Shown piece by piece: positions 1-8,414 of a DNA stretch of 64,000 nucleotides. How positions within the stretch are numbered: the first letter of the stretch is position 1; the number at the start of each line of letters is the position of its first letter. Both the position numbers and the translations under genes were made by a program. Origin of the DNA: JBGTGG01 sp041746855 (GTDB taxonomy: Bacteria > Bacteroidota > Bacteroidia > Cytophagales > Cyclobacteriaceae); the NCBI GenBank assembly GCA_041746855.1, contig JBGTGG010000152.1, positions 17,916 to 81,915 of the forward strand, given 5' to 3'. The notes beneath the pieces are model-generated. The model was not told the origin of the DNA. It worked only from the letters and a program-made list of their open reading frames with translations, and did not search any database.

Positions 1-464
1 CGGTCTTCATAATTTAAGATACTCGACATTTTATCACCGCCTACGATGATCACTTTTTTGTACATCCCGGATTCAATGTACTGCGCACCCGTGGTGAGTG
101 CATAGATAAATCCCGAGCAAGCTGCACCTAAGTCAAAGCTAAAGGCATTGGTGGCACCAACTTCATCGGCAATAATATTGGCCGTTGCCGGGAAGGGCAT
201 ATCGGGAGTAACCGTTGCACAGATGATGAGGTCTATATCTTTTGGATCGGTCTTCGTTTTGGCCAGCAATTCCTTTACCGCGATAGCACCCATATAGGAA
301 GTCCCTAAACCTTCGCCTTTTAAAATCCTTCTTTCTTTTATTCCCGTTCGGGAAACAATCCACTCGTCATTGGTTTCTACCATGGTTTCCAGTTCATGAT
401 TGGTAAGAATGTAATCAGGAACGTAGCCACCGACTCCGGTAATTGCGGCTCTTGTTTTGGTCAT
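1..464 (-). CDS. fabH: Beta-ketoacyl-ACP synthase III (FabH), N-terminal part
   Basis: Condenses acetyl-CoA with malonyl-ACP to start type II fatty acid synthesis in the cytoplasm. The visible 154 residues hold the N-terminal thiolase half: TNDEWIVSRTGI near residues 31-42 and the nucleophile Cys116 in AACSGF. Translation starts at the ATG whose complement is at 462-464 (MTKTRAAITGVGGY). The catalytic His and Asn lie beyond the window edge, so the gene is partial only because of the cut. It follows rpmF and the DUF177 gene on the same strand, the usual neighbourhood, but plsX, which often sits between rpmF and fabH, is not present in the 185-bp gap. Confidence 0.95.
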   Translation of the reverse strand, partial: MTKTRAAITGVGGYVPDYILTNHELETMVETNDEWIVSRTGIKERRILKGEGLGTSYMGAIAVKELLAKTKTDPKDIDLIICATVTPDMPFPATANIIADEVGATNAFSFDLGAACSGFIYALTTGAQYIESGMYKKVIIVGGDKMSSILNYED

Positions 465-649
465 AAGATAATAATTGGCTGTTGCATCGACAACAAGGTA
501 AAAAAAATGCCCGATCAACGATCGAGCATACGGGTATTGTAAAATGTGTAATTCAATTTAGAAATACTTTTTGTTGCTAACGAAACCTTCCAGGGGAGGG
601 TTCTTACAAACAAAAAAGTATAAAGTTCTTTAAACTGCATTGAAGCAAT

Positions 650-841
650 TTATGCAAGAACTTCTTTTTCCATTACTACTTTTCCTTTGTAGTAAAGTTT
701 CCCCTCTAACCAGAAAGCGCGGTGGGGAAGGTGCATTTCACCTGTAGTTGGGCAAACGGTAAGTTGCTTAGGTGTTGCTTTGTAGTGTGTTCTACCTTTA
801 TCCCTGCGGGTTTTCGAGGTTTTTCGTTTTGGATGAGCCAT
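650..841 (-). CDS. rpmF: 50S ribosomal protein L32
   Basis: Small basic protein of the large ribosomal subunit. The 63 residues start MAHPKRKTSKTRRDKGR, the classical L32 opening. Only one cysteine is visible (in CPTTGE), so the four-cysteine zinc ribbon of some L32 proteins is absent and this is a zinc-independent form. It lies 6 bp downstream of the DUF177 gene and is surely co-transcribed with it, the conserved yceD-rpmF pair of bacteria. Confidence 0.97.
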   Translation of the reverse strand: MAHPKRKTSKTRRDKGRTHYKATPKQLTVCPTTGEMHLPHRAFWLEGKLYYKGKVVMEKEVLA

Positions 842-847
842 AACTTG

Positions 848-1363
848 TTATTGGTTTTTATTTAAATTCTTTAATTTTTCCCAGCGCGGATCAATTTCTT
901 CTTCTTCTTTTTCTTTCTCCGAAGTATAGATCAATTCGTCTTCTTCATTCTCATTTTCCGCAAAACGAGGATGCAATTTTTTCATCGGAACAGCCAGACC
1001 AATAAATTCGAAAATATACAGGCCAAGTTCTAACTGTGTGGTATCCCTGTCAATTTGAACAATGTCATCATCCAATTCCACATCGCCATCACCGTATTTG
1101 AATACAATTTTGCCTTCTGTTTCTATTGGGTAATCAAACTGGTCAAGGCTACGGTCGCAGGTAAGCCGGGCAGTCCCCTTGATTATAAAGTCAACTTCGA
1201 TGAACGTTTCATGCTTGTCTAAGTCTAAATCGACTGTAAACGCGCCTTCTTCGATCAGTTCTGTACCAAAATGGCCAAAAAAAGCTTCACCCACCTCAAA
1301 TTGAAAATGATGGAGTTTGTTGCTTAAACCGACAATATTGATGTTGAAATCCTTCAAAACCAA
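848..1363 (-). CDS. DUF177 (YceD-family) protein
   Basis: 171 residues of the YceD/DUF177 family, which is nearly always encoded upstream of rpmF and has been linked to ribosome/23S rRNA biogenesis. The central part has the family's beta-rich look (RLTCDRSLDQFDYPIE and GDVELDDDIVQID). The C-terminal third is strongly acidic (ENENEEDE and EKEKEEEEIDPRWEKLKNL). Family cysteines are reduced to one. First gene of a DUF177-rpmF(-fabH) transcription unit. The family assignment rests on both sequence style and gene order; the molecular role is not visible here. Confidence 0.88.
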   Translation of the reverse strand: MVLKDFNINIVGLSNKLHHFQFEVGEAFFGHFGTELIEEGAFTVDLDLDKHETFIEVDFIIKGTARLTCDRSLDQFDYPIETEGKIVFKYGDGDVELDDDIVQIDRDTTQLELGLYIFEFIGLAVPMKKLHPRFAENENEEDELIYTSEKEKEEEEIDPRWEKLKNLNKNQ

Positions 1364-1466
1364 TCCCTTTCGGGAATTAAAAATTAGTCGGCAAATTTAT
1401 GAGAATTAATGAGAATGTCCAAGAAATAATCTTTTTCGAGGTATTCCATGAAAATAAATGGAGGAA

Positions 1467-1862
1467 TCAGATGTACTCTGAGAGGGCAATTGTTTTAAAT
1501 TCTTCCCGCGTTTTGTCGTTGTAATGCTCAATAAAGTAATCGATCACGCCCTTTTTGAAGCCCAATTTTATGGCGATGTTCTTACAAAAAATCACTTCGC
1601 TTTCAAAAACATTTTGGTCTGCAAAGACCAATTCAATGCACGACATCAGATAATCAAATTTTTGGTTCACAGAAAGTGCCCCAAGTGTGTCGATCGGCTC
1701 CGGGTTTCGGATCAGTTCGGATACCATTTCTTCTGGAAAGTCACGTTCAGCCGCTATTTTGTAGATCATTTCGCGTTCGATCTTCGCAAAGTGTTTATCG
1801 GCTTCCGCAAGTTGTATAAGTATATTCAGTTGCTTCTTTGTGACAATATCCATCTCAATCAA
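1467..1862 (-). CDS. TerB-like helical protein
   Basis: 131-residue, entirely helical, soluble protein. The pattern of the N-terminal half (LIQLAEADKHFAKIEREMIYKIA) followed by VFADQNVFESEVIFCKNIAIKLGF resembles the TerB-like (tellurite resistance B-like) fold, where acidic residues at helix starts can bind metal. Start at 1862 (MIEMDIV) or at the second Met, three codons in, is equally plausible. It stands alone between the DUF177 cluster and pdxA. Function is unknown; the TerB-like call is from pattern only. Confidence 0.6.
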   Translation of the reverse strand: MIEMDIVTKKQLNILIQLAEADKHFAKIEREMIYKIAAERDFPEEMVSELIRNPEPIDTLGALSVNQKFDYLMSCIELVFADQNVFESEVIFCKNIAIKLGFKKGVIDYFIEHYNDKTREEFKTIALSEYI

Positions 1863-1944
1863 TACTTGAACTTCAAATTTAAGTATTTCTGTGAGATCAT
1901 AGGCTATTGACGGTCAACTAACAAAAACAAGGAATAAATGGGAG

Positions 1945-2961
1945 TTATTTTTCTTTGGATTGCTCCTGGCGATGGGAAACGATGTCGCAGGCCTTATAAA
2001 TTGCGAGCCGCATAGACGCCTCGTCAGCCTCATTTTTACCGGCAATTGCATAGGCAGTGCCGTGGTCCGGGGAGGTACGAACAACCGATAACCCAGCTGT
2101 AAAGTTGACCCCGTCCTCAAAGGCGATGGCCTTAAAAGGGATTAATCCCTGATCGTGGTACATGGCCAAGACCCCGTCAAACTTCAAGTAAGATTTTGTG
2201 CCAAAAAAACCATCGGCTGAGTAGGGGCCAAAGACAAGCTTGCCCTTGTTTTTCAAGTCGATTACTACGGGAGCAATAATTTGGTCATCTTCTTTTCCGA
2301 TCAAGCCGCTATCGCCTGCATGTGGATTTAGCCCCAGCACGGCAATCCGCGGTTTTCCGATCAGGAAATCCTTTTTGAGTGACTGTTCCAATATTTTGAT
2401 TTTTGATTCGATTTTTTCCTTGGTGATCAGATCGGCTACCTCCCGAATGGAAACATGTTCCGTTACCAAAGACACTTTGAGGTTTTCGGATACCATAAAC
2501 ATTAGGCTGTCGGCTGCTCCAAAAAATTGCGTGAGGTATTCGGTATGTCCTTTAAATGGAAAGTTGTCGCTATGGATGGACTGCTTGTCGATGGGGGCCG
2601 TTACCAACGCATCCAGATGACCTTCTTTTAAATCTTCACATGCTTGCTTGAGGGCAAGAAAAGATGCCCGGCCCGCTTCCTTTGAAGGAACACCCGGTTT
2701 TATTTCTATAACCTCTTCCCAACAGTTTACAACATTGATGCTTTTCGAATGGAATTGTCCTGTGGTTTTTACCTGGCTATAGGAAAAGTCCTGGATGTCC
2801 AACATTTTTTTATAAAACGAAAGCACGCGTGTCGATCCATAGATAACCGGAGTCAGTTGGTCAAGCAGGCGATTGTCTGCTAAAGACTTCATCACTACTT
2901 CCGGGCCAATACCATTTAAATCTCCTATGGTGATTCCAATTCTGGGCTTTTGTCTACTCAT
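1945..2961 (-). CDS. pdxA: 4-hydroxythreonine-4-phosphate dehydrogenase
   Basis: Oxidises 4-phosphohydroxy-L-threonine in the DXP-dependent pathway to pyridoxal 5'-phosphate. 338 residues, normal length. Family signatures: GITIGDLNGIGPE at the N-terminus, and the three metal-binding histidine contexts GHTEYLTQF, LNPHAGDSGL and MYHDQGLIPFK, followed by SPDHGTAYAIAG. Divergent from rsmA, with a 106-bp gap. In many bacteria pdxA and rsmA (ksgA) are neighbours; here they are back to back. Confidence 0.96.
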   Translation of the reverse strand: MSRQKPRIGITIGDLNGIGPEVVMKSLADNRLLDQLTPVIYGSTRVLSFYKKMLDIQDFSYSQVKTTGQFHSKSINVVNCWEEVIEIKPGVPSKEAGRASFLALKQACEDLKEGHLDALVTAPIDKQSIHSDNFPFKGHTEYLTQFFGAADSLMFMVSENLKVSLVTEHVSIREVADLITKEKIESKIKILEQSLKKDFLIGKPRIAVLGLNPHAGDSGLIGKEDDQIIAPVVIDLKNKGKLVFGPYSADGFFGTKSYLKFDGVLAMYHDQGLIPFKAIAFEDGVNFTAGLSVVRTSPDHGTAYAIAGKNEADEASMRLAIYKACDIVSHRQEQSKEK

Positions 2962-3067
2962 AATCTATCGCTTGAGATACGGACATAATATTAAAATAAT
3001 TATAGTTGATAAACCAACGATATGATTTGTTCGGTATGGGAATTGAAAATTGTACCTTGCCGCTTAA

Positions 3068-3850
3068 ATGATAAGACCAAAAAAGAAATTAGGCCAACAT
3101 TTTCTTATTGATCAAGAAATAGCAATCCGGATTGTGGATGCGTTACCGCTTCATGGCAACGATTCCATTCTTGAAATCGGTCCTGGTACAGGTGTGCTTA
3201 CACAGTACCTGATCAAAAAAGATATTGAGCATTTTAAAGTAGTGGAGCTTGATCGGGAGTCGGTACCTTTTTTGAAGAAAAAATTTCCTGATATGGTGGA
3301 GGACATCCTTGAAGATGATTTTCTAAAATTGGATGTGAACCAACTATTCCCCAACAACTTTTCCATTATTGGCAATTTCCCTTATAATATTTCTTCCCAG
3401 ATTTTTTTTCAGGTATTGGATTACCGCGACAAAGTAGATCAGGTAGTTTGCATGTTGCAAAAAGAAGTTGCCCAACGAATCGCTTCCCCTCCGGGAAGTA
3501 AAGTGTATGGAATTTTGAGTGTGTTGCTACAAGCATACTACGACATTGAATATTTGTTTGAAGTATTTCCCGAAGTATTTAATCCACCGCCAAAAGTAAT
3601 GTCGGCAGTCATTCGCTTGCAGCGGAATGATCGGAAAACATTAGGGTGCGATGAGAAATTATTCAAGCAAATAGTAAAGCAAGGTTTTAATACCAGGCGC
3701 AAGACTTTGCGCAATGCCTTGAAACCCCTTAACTTGCCGATCGAAATTACCAGTCTACCCTTGTTGGACAAACGCGCGGAAAGACTTTCGGTGGAAGATT
3801 TCAAAGCATTAACCATTTTAATAGAAGAAAGCCGTGCAGCCATTCGTTGA
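3068..3850 (+). CDS. rsmA: 16S rRNA dimethyladenosine transferase
   Basis: SAM-dependent enzyme (KsgA) that dimethylates two adjacent adenines in the 3' hairpin of 16S rRNA during 30S maturation. 260 residues. Motifs: KLGQHFLID at the N-terminus, the SAM loop LEIGPGTGVLTQ, and the NxPY-type catalytic motif GNFPYNIS. The C-terminal helical domain (FNTRRKTLRNALKPL) is typical. A weak TTTG / TAccTTg promoter candidate at 3026-3060 would give a nearly leaderless mRNA. The stop codon is only 7 bp before the likely mgtE start. Confidence 0.96.
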   Translation: MIRPKKKLGQHFLIDQEIAIRIVDALPLHGNDSILEIGPGTGVLTQYLIKKDIEHFKVVELDRESVPFLKKKFPDMVEDILEDDFLKLDVNQLFPNNFSIIGNFPYNISSQIFFQVLDYRDKVDQVVCMLQKEVAQRIASPPGSKVYGILSVLLQAYYDIEYLFEVFPEVFNPPPKVMSAVIRLQRNDRKTLGCDEKLFKQIVKQGFNTRRKTLRNALKPLNLPIEITSLPLLDKRAERLSVEDFKALTILIEESRAAIR

Positions 3851-3857
3851 ATTCGAT

Positions 3858-5189
3858 ATGACCAAAGAATTCCTGGAACATTTTCAGGAAGCGGTGAAGC
3901 AGCGCAATAACCAATTCATTAGCGAAAGCCTTCATGGTATAAAACCGGCTGACATTGCCGCGCTTTTGTATGAATTTAATGATGAAGAATCGAAATATGT
4001 TCTTGATCAATTGCCGATTGAACAGCGCGCGGAAGTTATCAATGGCCTGTATCCGGATGATCGTGAAAAATTCTTAAAGGTTTATCAGCCAGAAGAAATT
4101 GCTGAATTCTTGAATCACCTTGATTCCGATGATGCAGCAGATATTCTCAATGAACTTCCGCTTCGGCTTCGCGAAAATGTGCTGGTGGGGTTGGATATTG
4201 AATTACGTTTGCAAGTTACTGAACTCCTTCGCTACGATGAAGATGTAGCGGGTGGCTTGATGGCGAAAGAGTTGATCCGTGCGCGCAACAATTGGACGGT
4301 GGTGCAATGTATTGAGGAGATTAGAAAGCAAGCGGAGAATGTCTCGAAATTTTACAATGTCTATGTAGTCGATGATTACGATAAGCTTCTCGGATTGGTG
4401 GCCCTTCAGGATTTGATAATTTCAGATGCACGCACCGTGGTTTCTGATATTTATGATGATGATGTTGTTTCCGTGGAAACCCACATGTCGGATTTGGAAG
4501 TGGCCGAAGTGATGCAGAAATATGACTTGGAATCTGTTCCGGTAATCAATGGCGTGGGGCAGTTGGTGGGTCGTATTACCATTGATGACATAGTCGATGT
4601 AATTACTGAGCAGGCAGAAGAAGACCGTCAATTGATGTCGGGTATCAGCGAAGATGTTGAAGAAGATGACAGCGTGTGGCGAAATACACGGGCACGTCTT
4701 CCCTGGTTGATTGTGGGTATTGTAGGCGGGATCATTAGCGCAAAATTCATGGGCATTTTTGAACAAGAGTTGGTACGCATCACTGCAATTGCTTTTTTCA
4801 TTCCGTTGATACAGGCGACAGGAGGAAATGTAGGCATTCAATCCTCTTCTTTGATTGTACAAAGTTTGGCCAATCCAGGTTTTGTTCAGGAAGGGTTGAT
4901 GAAAAGATTGAGCAAAGTTTTTTTGGTGGCGATAATCAATGGATTCTTTCTGTCTTTAATTGTTTTTATTTCCAATATCTTGCTTGACGATAATACCAAC
5001 CTTGCGATTGTTGTTTCATTGGCATTGTTTAGTGTCGTTATTTTTGCATCGTTTATCGGAACGCTCACACCGTTGTTGCTTAATAAACTTGGTTTTAATC
5101 CTGCTCTTGCCTCGGGGCCGTTTATCACCACTACGAATGATTTGTTGGGCTTGGGAGTATACTTTACGACAGTCCATCTGTTGTTGTAA
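3858..5189 (+). CDS. mgtE: Magnesium transporter MgtE
   Basis: Inner-membrane Mg2+ channel/transporter gated by a cytoplasmic Mg2+ sensor. From the ATG at 3858 the protein has 443 residues; an in-frame ATG at 3834 would overlap rsmA by 17 bp and add eight unconserved residues, so 3858 is preferred. Order: helical MgtE N domain (about 10-120, rich in LNELP / LLRYDEDVAGGLM), two CBS domains (about 130-245), a linker helix, then five membrane segments starting at RLPWLIVGIVGG and including the family hallmark ATGGNVGIQSSS. It follows rsmA closely and probably shares its transcript. Confidence 0.95.
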   Translation: MTKEFLEHFQEAVKQRNNQFISESLHGIKPADIAALLYEFNDEESKYVLDQLPIEQRAEVINGLYPDDREKFLKVYQPEEIAEFLNHLDSDDAADILNELPLRLRENVLVGLDIELRLQVTELLRYDEDVAGGLMAKELIRARNNWTVVQCIEEIRKQAENVSKFYNVYVVDDYDKLLGLVALQDLIISDARTVVSDIYDDDVVSVETHMSDLEVAEVMQKYDLESVPVINGVGQLVGRITIDDIVDVITEQAEEDRQLMSGISEDVEEDDSVWRNTRARLPWLIVGIVGGIISAKFMGIFEQELVRITAIAFFIPLIQATGGNVGIQSSSLIVQSLANPGFVQEGLMKRLSKVFLVAIINGFFLSLIVFISNILLDDNTNLAIVVSLALFSVVIFASFIGTLTPLLLNKLGFNPALASGPFITTTNDLLGLGVYFTTVHLLL

Positions 5190-5394
5190 GGTGTTGTTTG
5201 AATGTATGGTTCCTGAAAAAAGTACATGTATTCAAATTGCTTTGATAAGATTGATTAAAGGATTCCGTGTTTTATCTTGTCTGTAACCACTTTATTCTTA
5301 ATTTAGATTCGTTACTGTTAAGAAGACTGGATTCTGAACGAATGTAAGTTTAACCATTCAATCGATGTTCGGGCGTGTCGGGCGGGTCATAAAA

Positions 5395-5414
5395 ACATGT
5401 AGCTTTGTACATGT
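5395..5414. promoter_or_regulatory. Perfect 7-bp dyad over a -7 promoter element
   Basis: ACATGTA and TACATGT form a perfect inverted repeat around GCTTTG. Read across the centre, TAGCTTTG (5400-5407) fits the Bacteroidota -7 consensus TAnnTTTG. A good -33 TTTG was not found at the expected spacing. The arrangement, 40 bp before the pentapeptide-repeat gene, is what a repressor operator on a promoter would look like. Confidence 0.4.
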
Positions 5415-5454
5415 AGGTTGATGCCTGCGTTCATTTTGATTTTTCTTAAGTGCT

Positions 5455-6300
5455 ATGACTGATTTTACAAAACGGGTAAAGAAAGTAAAGGAAGTTTTTA
5501 ACGGAATAATTGAGAAGCCACTCTTGACTTCCACAATTGTTTTGGTGCTGGTTACAATACTTGTATTGAGTTTGAGCCTCCCATATTACTTAAGCGATTT
5601 CGATAATTTTATCCCTCAGGTATTAGCCGAAGCACACGGTATGATTTTCGATATTGCCATCATTGGTATTTTAATTTTTTGGTTGAATAAAAATGGTGAA
5701 ACACGTCAACGCATTCGTACTTACAAAGATGAGATTGATGACTTTCGCTTGTGGGAATCGGAAGAAGCGGCTTTTCGTACAGTGGGTAATATCAAACGAC
5801 TCAACCGCCACAAAATATTTGAAATCAATTTGGTAAACTGTTACCTCGCCAAAACCAACTTAAGTTATACCAACCTCTCCGGCTCGAATTTGAATTCCGG
5901 GAATGTTTCACAATCTTCTTTGATTGAATCAAATCTTGAAAATGCACGGCTCAACCAAACCAATTTTGAAAATTCGAATTTAAACCAGGCAAATTTGATG
6001 GGGGCGTATGCCAGTGGTGCAAATTTTAAAGATACTTTTTTGATAAAGGCGCGGTTTGAGTCAGCCTTCCTGATAAAAGCAAATTTCAATAACGCCTATT
6101 TAATGGAAGCAAACCTTCAAAATAGTTACCTCATGGGTGCCGATTTCGAGAATGCCAGTTTGTACAAAGCGGACTTGCGGGGGGCAAAGGGATTAACGGT
6201 AGAACAGCTTTCGAAGGTAAAAACGCTTTATTTAGCGAAATTTGATGATGAAATTTTAGAGCAAATAAAAACCAATTTGCCTGAGTTGGTTGACTCTTAA
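5455..6300 (+). CDS. Membrane-anchored pentapeptide-repeat protein
   Basis: 281 residues. Two hydrophobic segments near 23-45 and 62-77 anchor it in the membrane, followed by a short charged helix. Residues about 124-245 are an uninterrupted run of roughly 22 pentapeptides of the A(N/D)LxX kind (for example NQTNF, ENSNL, NQANL, IKANF, MGADF), which fold into a right-handed quadrilateral beta helix. A short C-terminal cap follows. Such proteins act as interaction scaffolds; no catalytic part is seen, so no specific function is proposed. Monocistronic: flanked by a promoter-like dyad upstream and a strong terminator downstream. Confidence 0.85.
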   Translation: MTDFTKRVKKVKEVFNGIIEKPLLTSTIVLVLVTILVLSLSLPYYLSDFDNFIPQVLAEAHGMIFDIAIIGILIFWLNKNGETRQRIRTYKDEIDDFRLWESEEAAFRTVGNIKRLNRHKIFEINLVNCYLAKTNLSYTNLSGSNLNSGNVSQSSLIESNLENARLNQTNFENSNLNQANLMGAYASGANFKDTFLIKARFESAFLIKANFNNAYLMEANLQNSYLMGADFENASLYKADLRGAKGLTVEQLSKVKTLYLAKFDDEILEQIKTNLPELVDS

Positions 6301-6338
6301 TTTTGAACAGCTAAAAGAATCCCTTAACTTTGATTATT

Positions 6339-6375
6339 CAACGGTCTCAACACTGAGAGCCGTTGTTTCGTTTTT
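6339..6375 (+). terminator. Rho-independent terminator before greA
   Basis: CAACGGTCTC and GAGAGCCGTTG pair in a ten-bp stem with one bulged base and a six-base loop, followed by TTTCGTTTTT. It sits 38 bp after the pentapeptide-repeat gene stop and 43 bp before the greA start. Confidence 0.8.
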
Positions 6376-6377
6376 AA

Positions 6378-6406
6378 CCCCTACCAAACGGGGATTTTAT
6401 TTTTTA
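6378..6406 (+). terminator. Second short hairpin with T tract in the greA leader
   Basis: CCCC and GGGG form a short stem with an eight-base loop, followed by ATTTTATTTTTT. It begins three bases after the first terminator's T run and ends about 12 bp before the greA ATG. The stem is only four GC pairs, so it may be a weak terminator or attenuator. Confidence 0.4.
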
Positions 6407-6418
6407 AAGCAGAATGCT

Positions 6419-6892
6419 ATGAGCAAGATATCGTATTACACCAAAGAGGGACTGGACAAATTAACAAAAGAGCTAAGCGAACTTAAAACCAAGGGACGCT
6501 CGGATATTGCCAAGCAGATAGCGGAGGCACGCGATAAAGGTGACTTAAGCGAGAATGCTGAATATGATGCTGCGAAAGATGCACAAGGTCATTTGGAAGC
6601 AAAAATTGCACACCTCGAAAATTTAGTTGGCAACGCCAGGTTGTTGGATGAGTCCAATATTGACACTTCCCGTGTTTCTATACTTTCGAAAGTAACAATC
6701 AAGAATAAAAAGAATGGTGCTTCTGTTTCATACATGTTGGTTTCAGAAGAAGAAGCAGATTTAAAGCAAGGTAAAATTTCAACCGGTTCACCGATTGGAA
6801 GCGGCTTGCTTGGCAAAAAGGTTGGTGAAGTGGCAGCTATTAAGACACCGGCTGGTCAGATGGAATTTGAAATCCTGAACATTTCACTTTAA
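6419..6892 (+). CDS. greA: Transcription elongation factor GreA
   Basis: Rescues backtracked RNA polymerase by stimulating cleavage of the nascent RNA. 157 residues from the ATG at 6419; the open frame continues upstream to 6290 but that part overlaps two terminators and is not GreA-like. The N-terminal coiled coil carries the acidic tip (ARDKGDLSENAEYDAAKDAQ), and the C-terminal FKBP-like domain contains GSPIGSGLLGKKVGE. Followed 6 bp later by a HIT-family gene, a pairing common in Bacteroidota. Confidence 0.96.
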   Translation: MSKISYYTKEGLDKLTKELSELKTKGRSDIAKQIAEARDKGDLSENAEYDAAKDAQGHLEAKIAHLENLVGNARLLDESNIDTSRVSILSKVTIKNKKNGASVSYMLVSEEEADLKQGKISTGSPIGSGLLGKKVGEVAAIKTPAGQMEFEILNISL

Positions 6893-6898
6893 AAAATT

Positions 6899-7297
6899 AT
6901 GTCTTCTATTTTTAGTCGGATCATCAGACGCGAAATTCCCGGCTACATTGTAGCAGAGGAAGAAAACTATATTGCATTCCTCGATATCAATCCGCTGAAA
7001 GAAGGTCACACATTGGTTGTTCCGAAAAAACAAGTGGATTATATTTTTGATTTGGATGATCAAACACTAACCGGGCTTCATCTCTTTTCGAAGAAGGTGG
7101 CGCTCGGAATTCAAAAAGTTATTCCCTGTAAGCGTATAGGTATCGCAGTTATCGGACTGGAAGTTCCGCATACACACATTCATCTGGTTCCCCTGGATGA
7201 AATGGATGATATAAATTTTGCACAAAAAAAACTGATGCTTTCAGCGGAAGAATTAAAAGCGATTGCGGAAAAGATTTCTCAGGCGATTGGTTCTTGA
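6899..7297 (+). CDS. HIT family nucleotide hydrolase/transferase
   Basis: 132 residues with the histidine-triad motif HTHIHLVP near residues 83-90 and the family N-terminus IFSRIIRREIPGYIVAEEE...AFLDINPLKEGHTLVVPKK. HIT proteins of this branch hydrolyse purine nucleoside phosphoramidates such as AMP-NH2. It begins 6 bp after greA, so the two share a transcript. Convergent with gpsA. Confidence 0.93.
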   Translation: MSSIFSRIIRREIPGYIVAEEENYIAFLDINPLKEGHTLVVPKKQVDYIFDLDDQTLTGLHLFSKKVALGIQKVIPCKRIGIAVIGLEVPHTHIHLVPLDEMDDINFAQKKLMLSAEELKAIAEKISQAIGS

Positions 7298-7355
7298 ATA
7301 TTCTGCTTGCACGGAGCGCTCGATTGTTTAAACAAACGAAAAAAATAGCGTTGTC

Positions 7356-8414
7356 CTAGATGAAATCGATGTCCACATTCAATGGATATTTCATTAAGAA
7401 CTCCATCGCCTGCTTTACTGTCATGTTTTCAAAGAGTACTTTATAAAGCGTGCTGGTAATGGGCGCGCGTACACGATAATGATCGGCACATTTTTTCGCG
7501 ATGCGAACAGTGTTGATCCCTTCAGCAACTTCGTCTGTGCTGGCCAGGATGTCTTGCAATGTTTCCCCTTCTGCCAACCTGAAACCTATTTTATAATTTC
7601 GGCTTAAGGAACTGTTGCAGGTGGTTACTAAATCCCCAATGCCGGCAACACCTAAAAATGCTTTTGTGTTTCCGCCCAATGCACGACCGAGGTAAATCAT
7701 TTCAACAATACCCCGACTAACCAATAGCCCGCGCGCATTTTCCCCATAGCCCATTCCGCTTAAAGCACCTGATGCAATGGCGATAATGTTCTTTAATACA
7801 CCCGCGAGTTCAACACCTACCAGATCATTGTTTCCATATACTTGGAAGCGATCATTGCGCAGGAGTCGCGTGCCTGTACTGATGACTTCGTTATAGTGAC
7901 TGGCAATTACCGTAGCTGCAGGATTTTCGGCTGCCAATTCTTTTGAAAGATTAGGACCCGCTAAACAACCCACACGCACGACCACACTTTCTTCCTGGAT
8001 TACTTCACTCATGGTTTTTACCTGTGTGCGATCCAACTTCTTTATCGTTTCGATCGACTGACCTTCCGGTAAATGTATATCCAAACCCTTGGTTCCATGG
8101 ATTAACATATGATACGGGCGCAAGTATGGCGATAGTTTTTTCATCATTCCACGAAAGTGGGCAGAAGGAACAATTGGAAAAATGACTTCACACTTCGATG
8201 CGAGTTCTTCCAGGTTGTTGGTGGGATGGATGTTGGTCGCCATTTTATGGCCCCGGTTTTCGTGTGTTGAAACGAGTCGTTTTATCATTTCTTCATCACG
8301 AACATACAGCAAAACATCACGGTGTGCTGCCAATAGATTTGCGATTGCACTTCCAAAGTTCCCTGCGCCAATAACGCCAACCGGCTTGTTCTTAGATATA
8401 CTGTTCGAGGTCAT
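7356..8414 (-). CDS. gpsA: Glycerol-3-phosphate dehydrogenase [NAD(P)+]
   Basis: Reduces dihydroxyacetone phosphate to sn-glycerol 3-phosphate for phospholipid synthesis. 352 residues. Rossmann motif GAGNFGSAIANLLA near the N-terminus, GTKGLD and GPNLSKELA contexts, and the catalytic Lys in GVLKNIIAIASG. The start lies inside the end of the acyltransferase gene (23-bp overlap), so the two are translationally coupled. The neighbour consumes the product of this enzyme, which supports both calls. Confidence 0.96.
   Translation of the reverse strand: MTSNSISKNKPVGVIGAGNFGSAIANLLAAHRDVLLYVRDEEMIKRLVSTHENRGHKMATNIHPTNNLEELASKCEVIFPIVPSAHFRGMMKKLSPYLRPYHMLIHGTKGLDIHLPEGQSIETIKKLDRTQVKTMSEVIQEESVVVRVGCLAGPNLSKELAAENPAATVIASHYNEVISTGTRLLRNDRFQVYGNNDLVGVELAGVLKNIIAIASGALSGMGYGENARGLLVSRGIVEMIYLGRALGGNTKAFLGVAGIGDLVTTCNSSLSRNYKIGFRLAEGETLQDILASTDEVAEGINTVRIAKKCADHYRVRAPITSTLYKVLFENMTVKQAMEFLMKYPLNVDIDFI

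Noticed and set aside
3834..3857. Earlier start for MgtE
   Set aside because: It would overlap rsmA by 17 bp and adds residues with no similarity to the family; the ATG at 3858 fits better.
6290..6418. N-terminal extension of GreA to 6290
   Set aside because: It overlaps the stop of the previous gene and two terminator hairpins, and GreA homology begins at MSKISYY.
7321..7345. Palindrome TTGTTTAAACAA between the HIT and gpsA genes
   Set aside because: It has no loop, so it cannot form a useful hairpin, and no promoter or T tract fits it.
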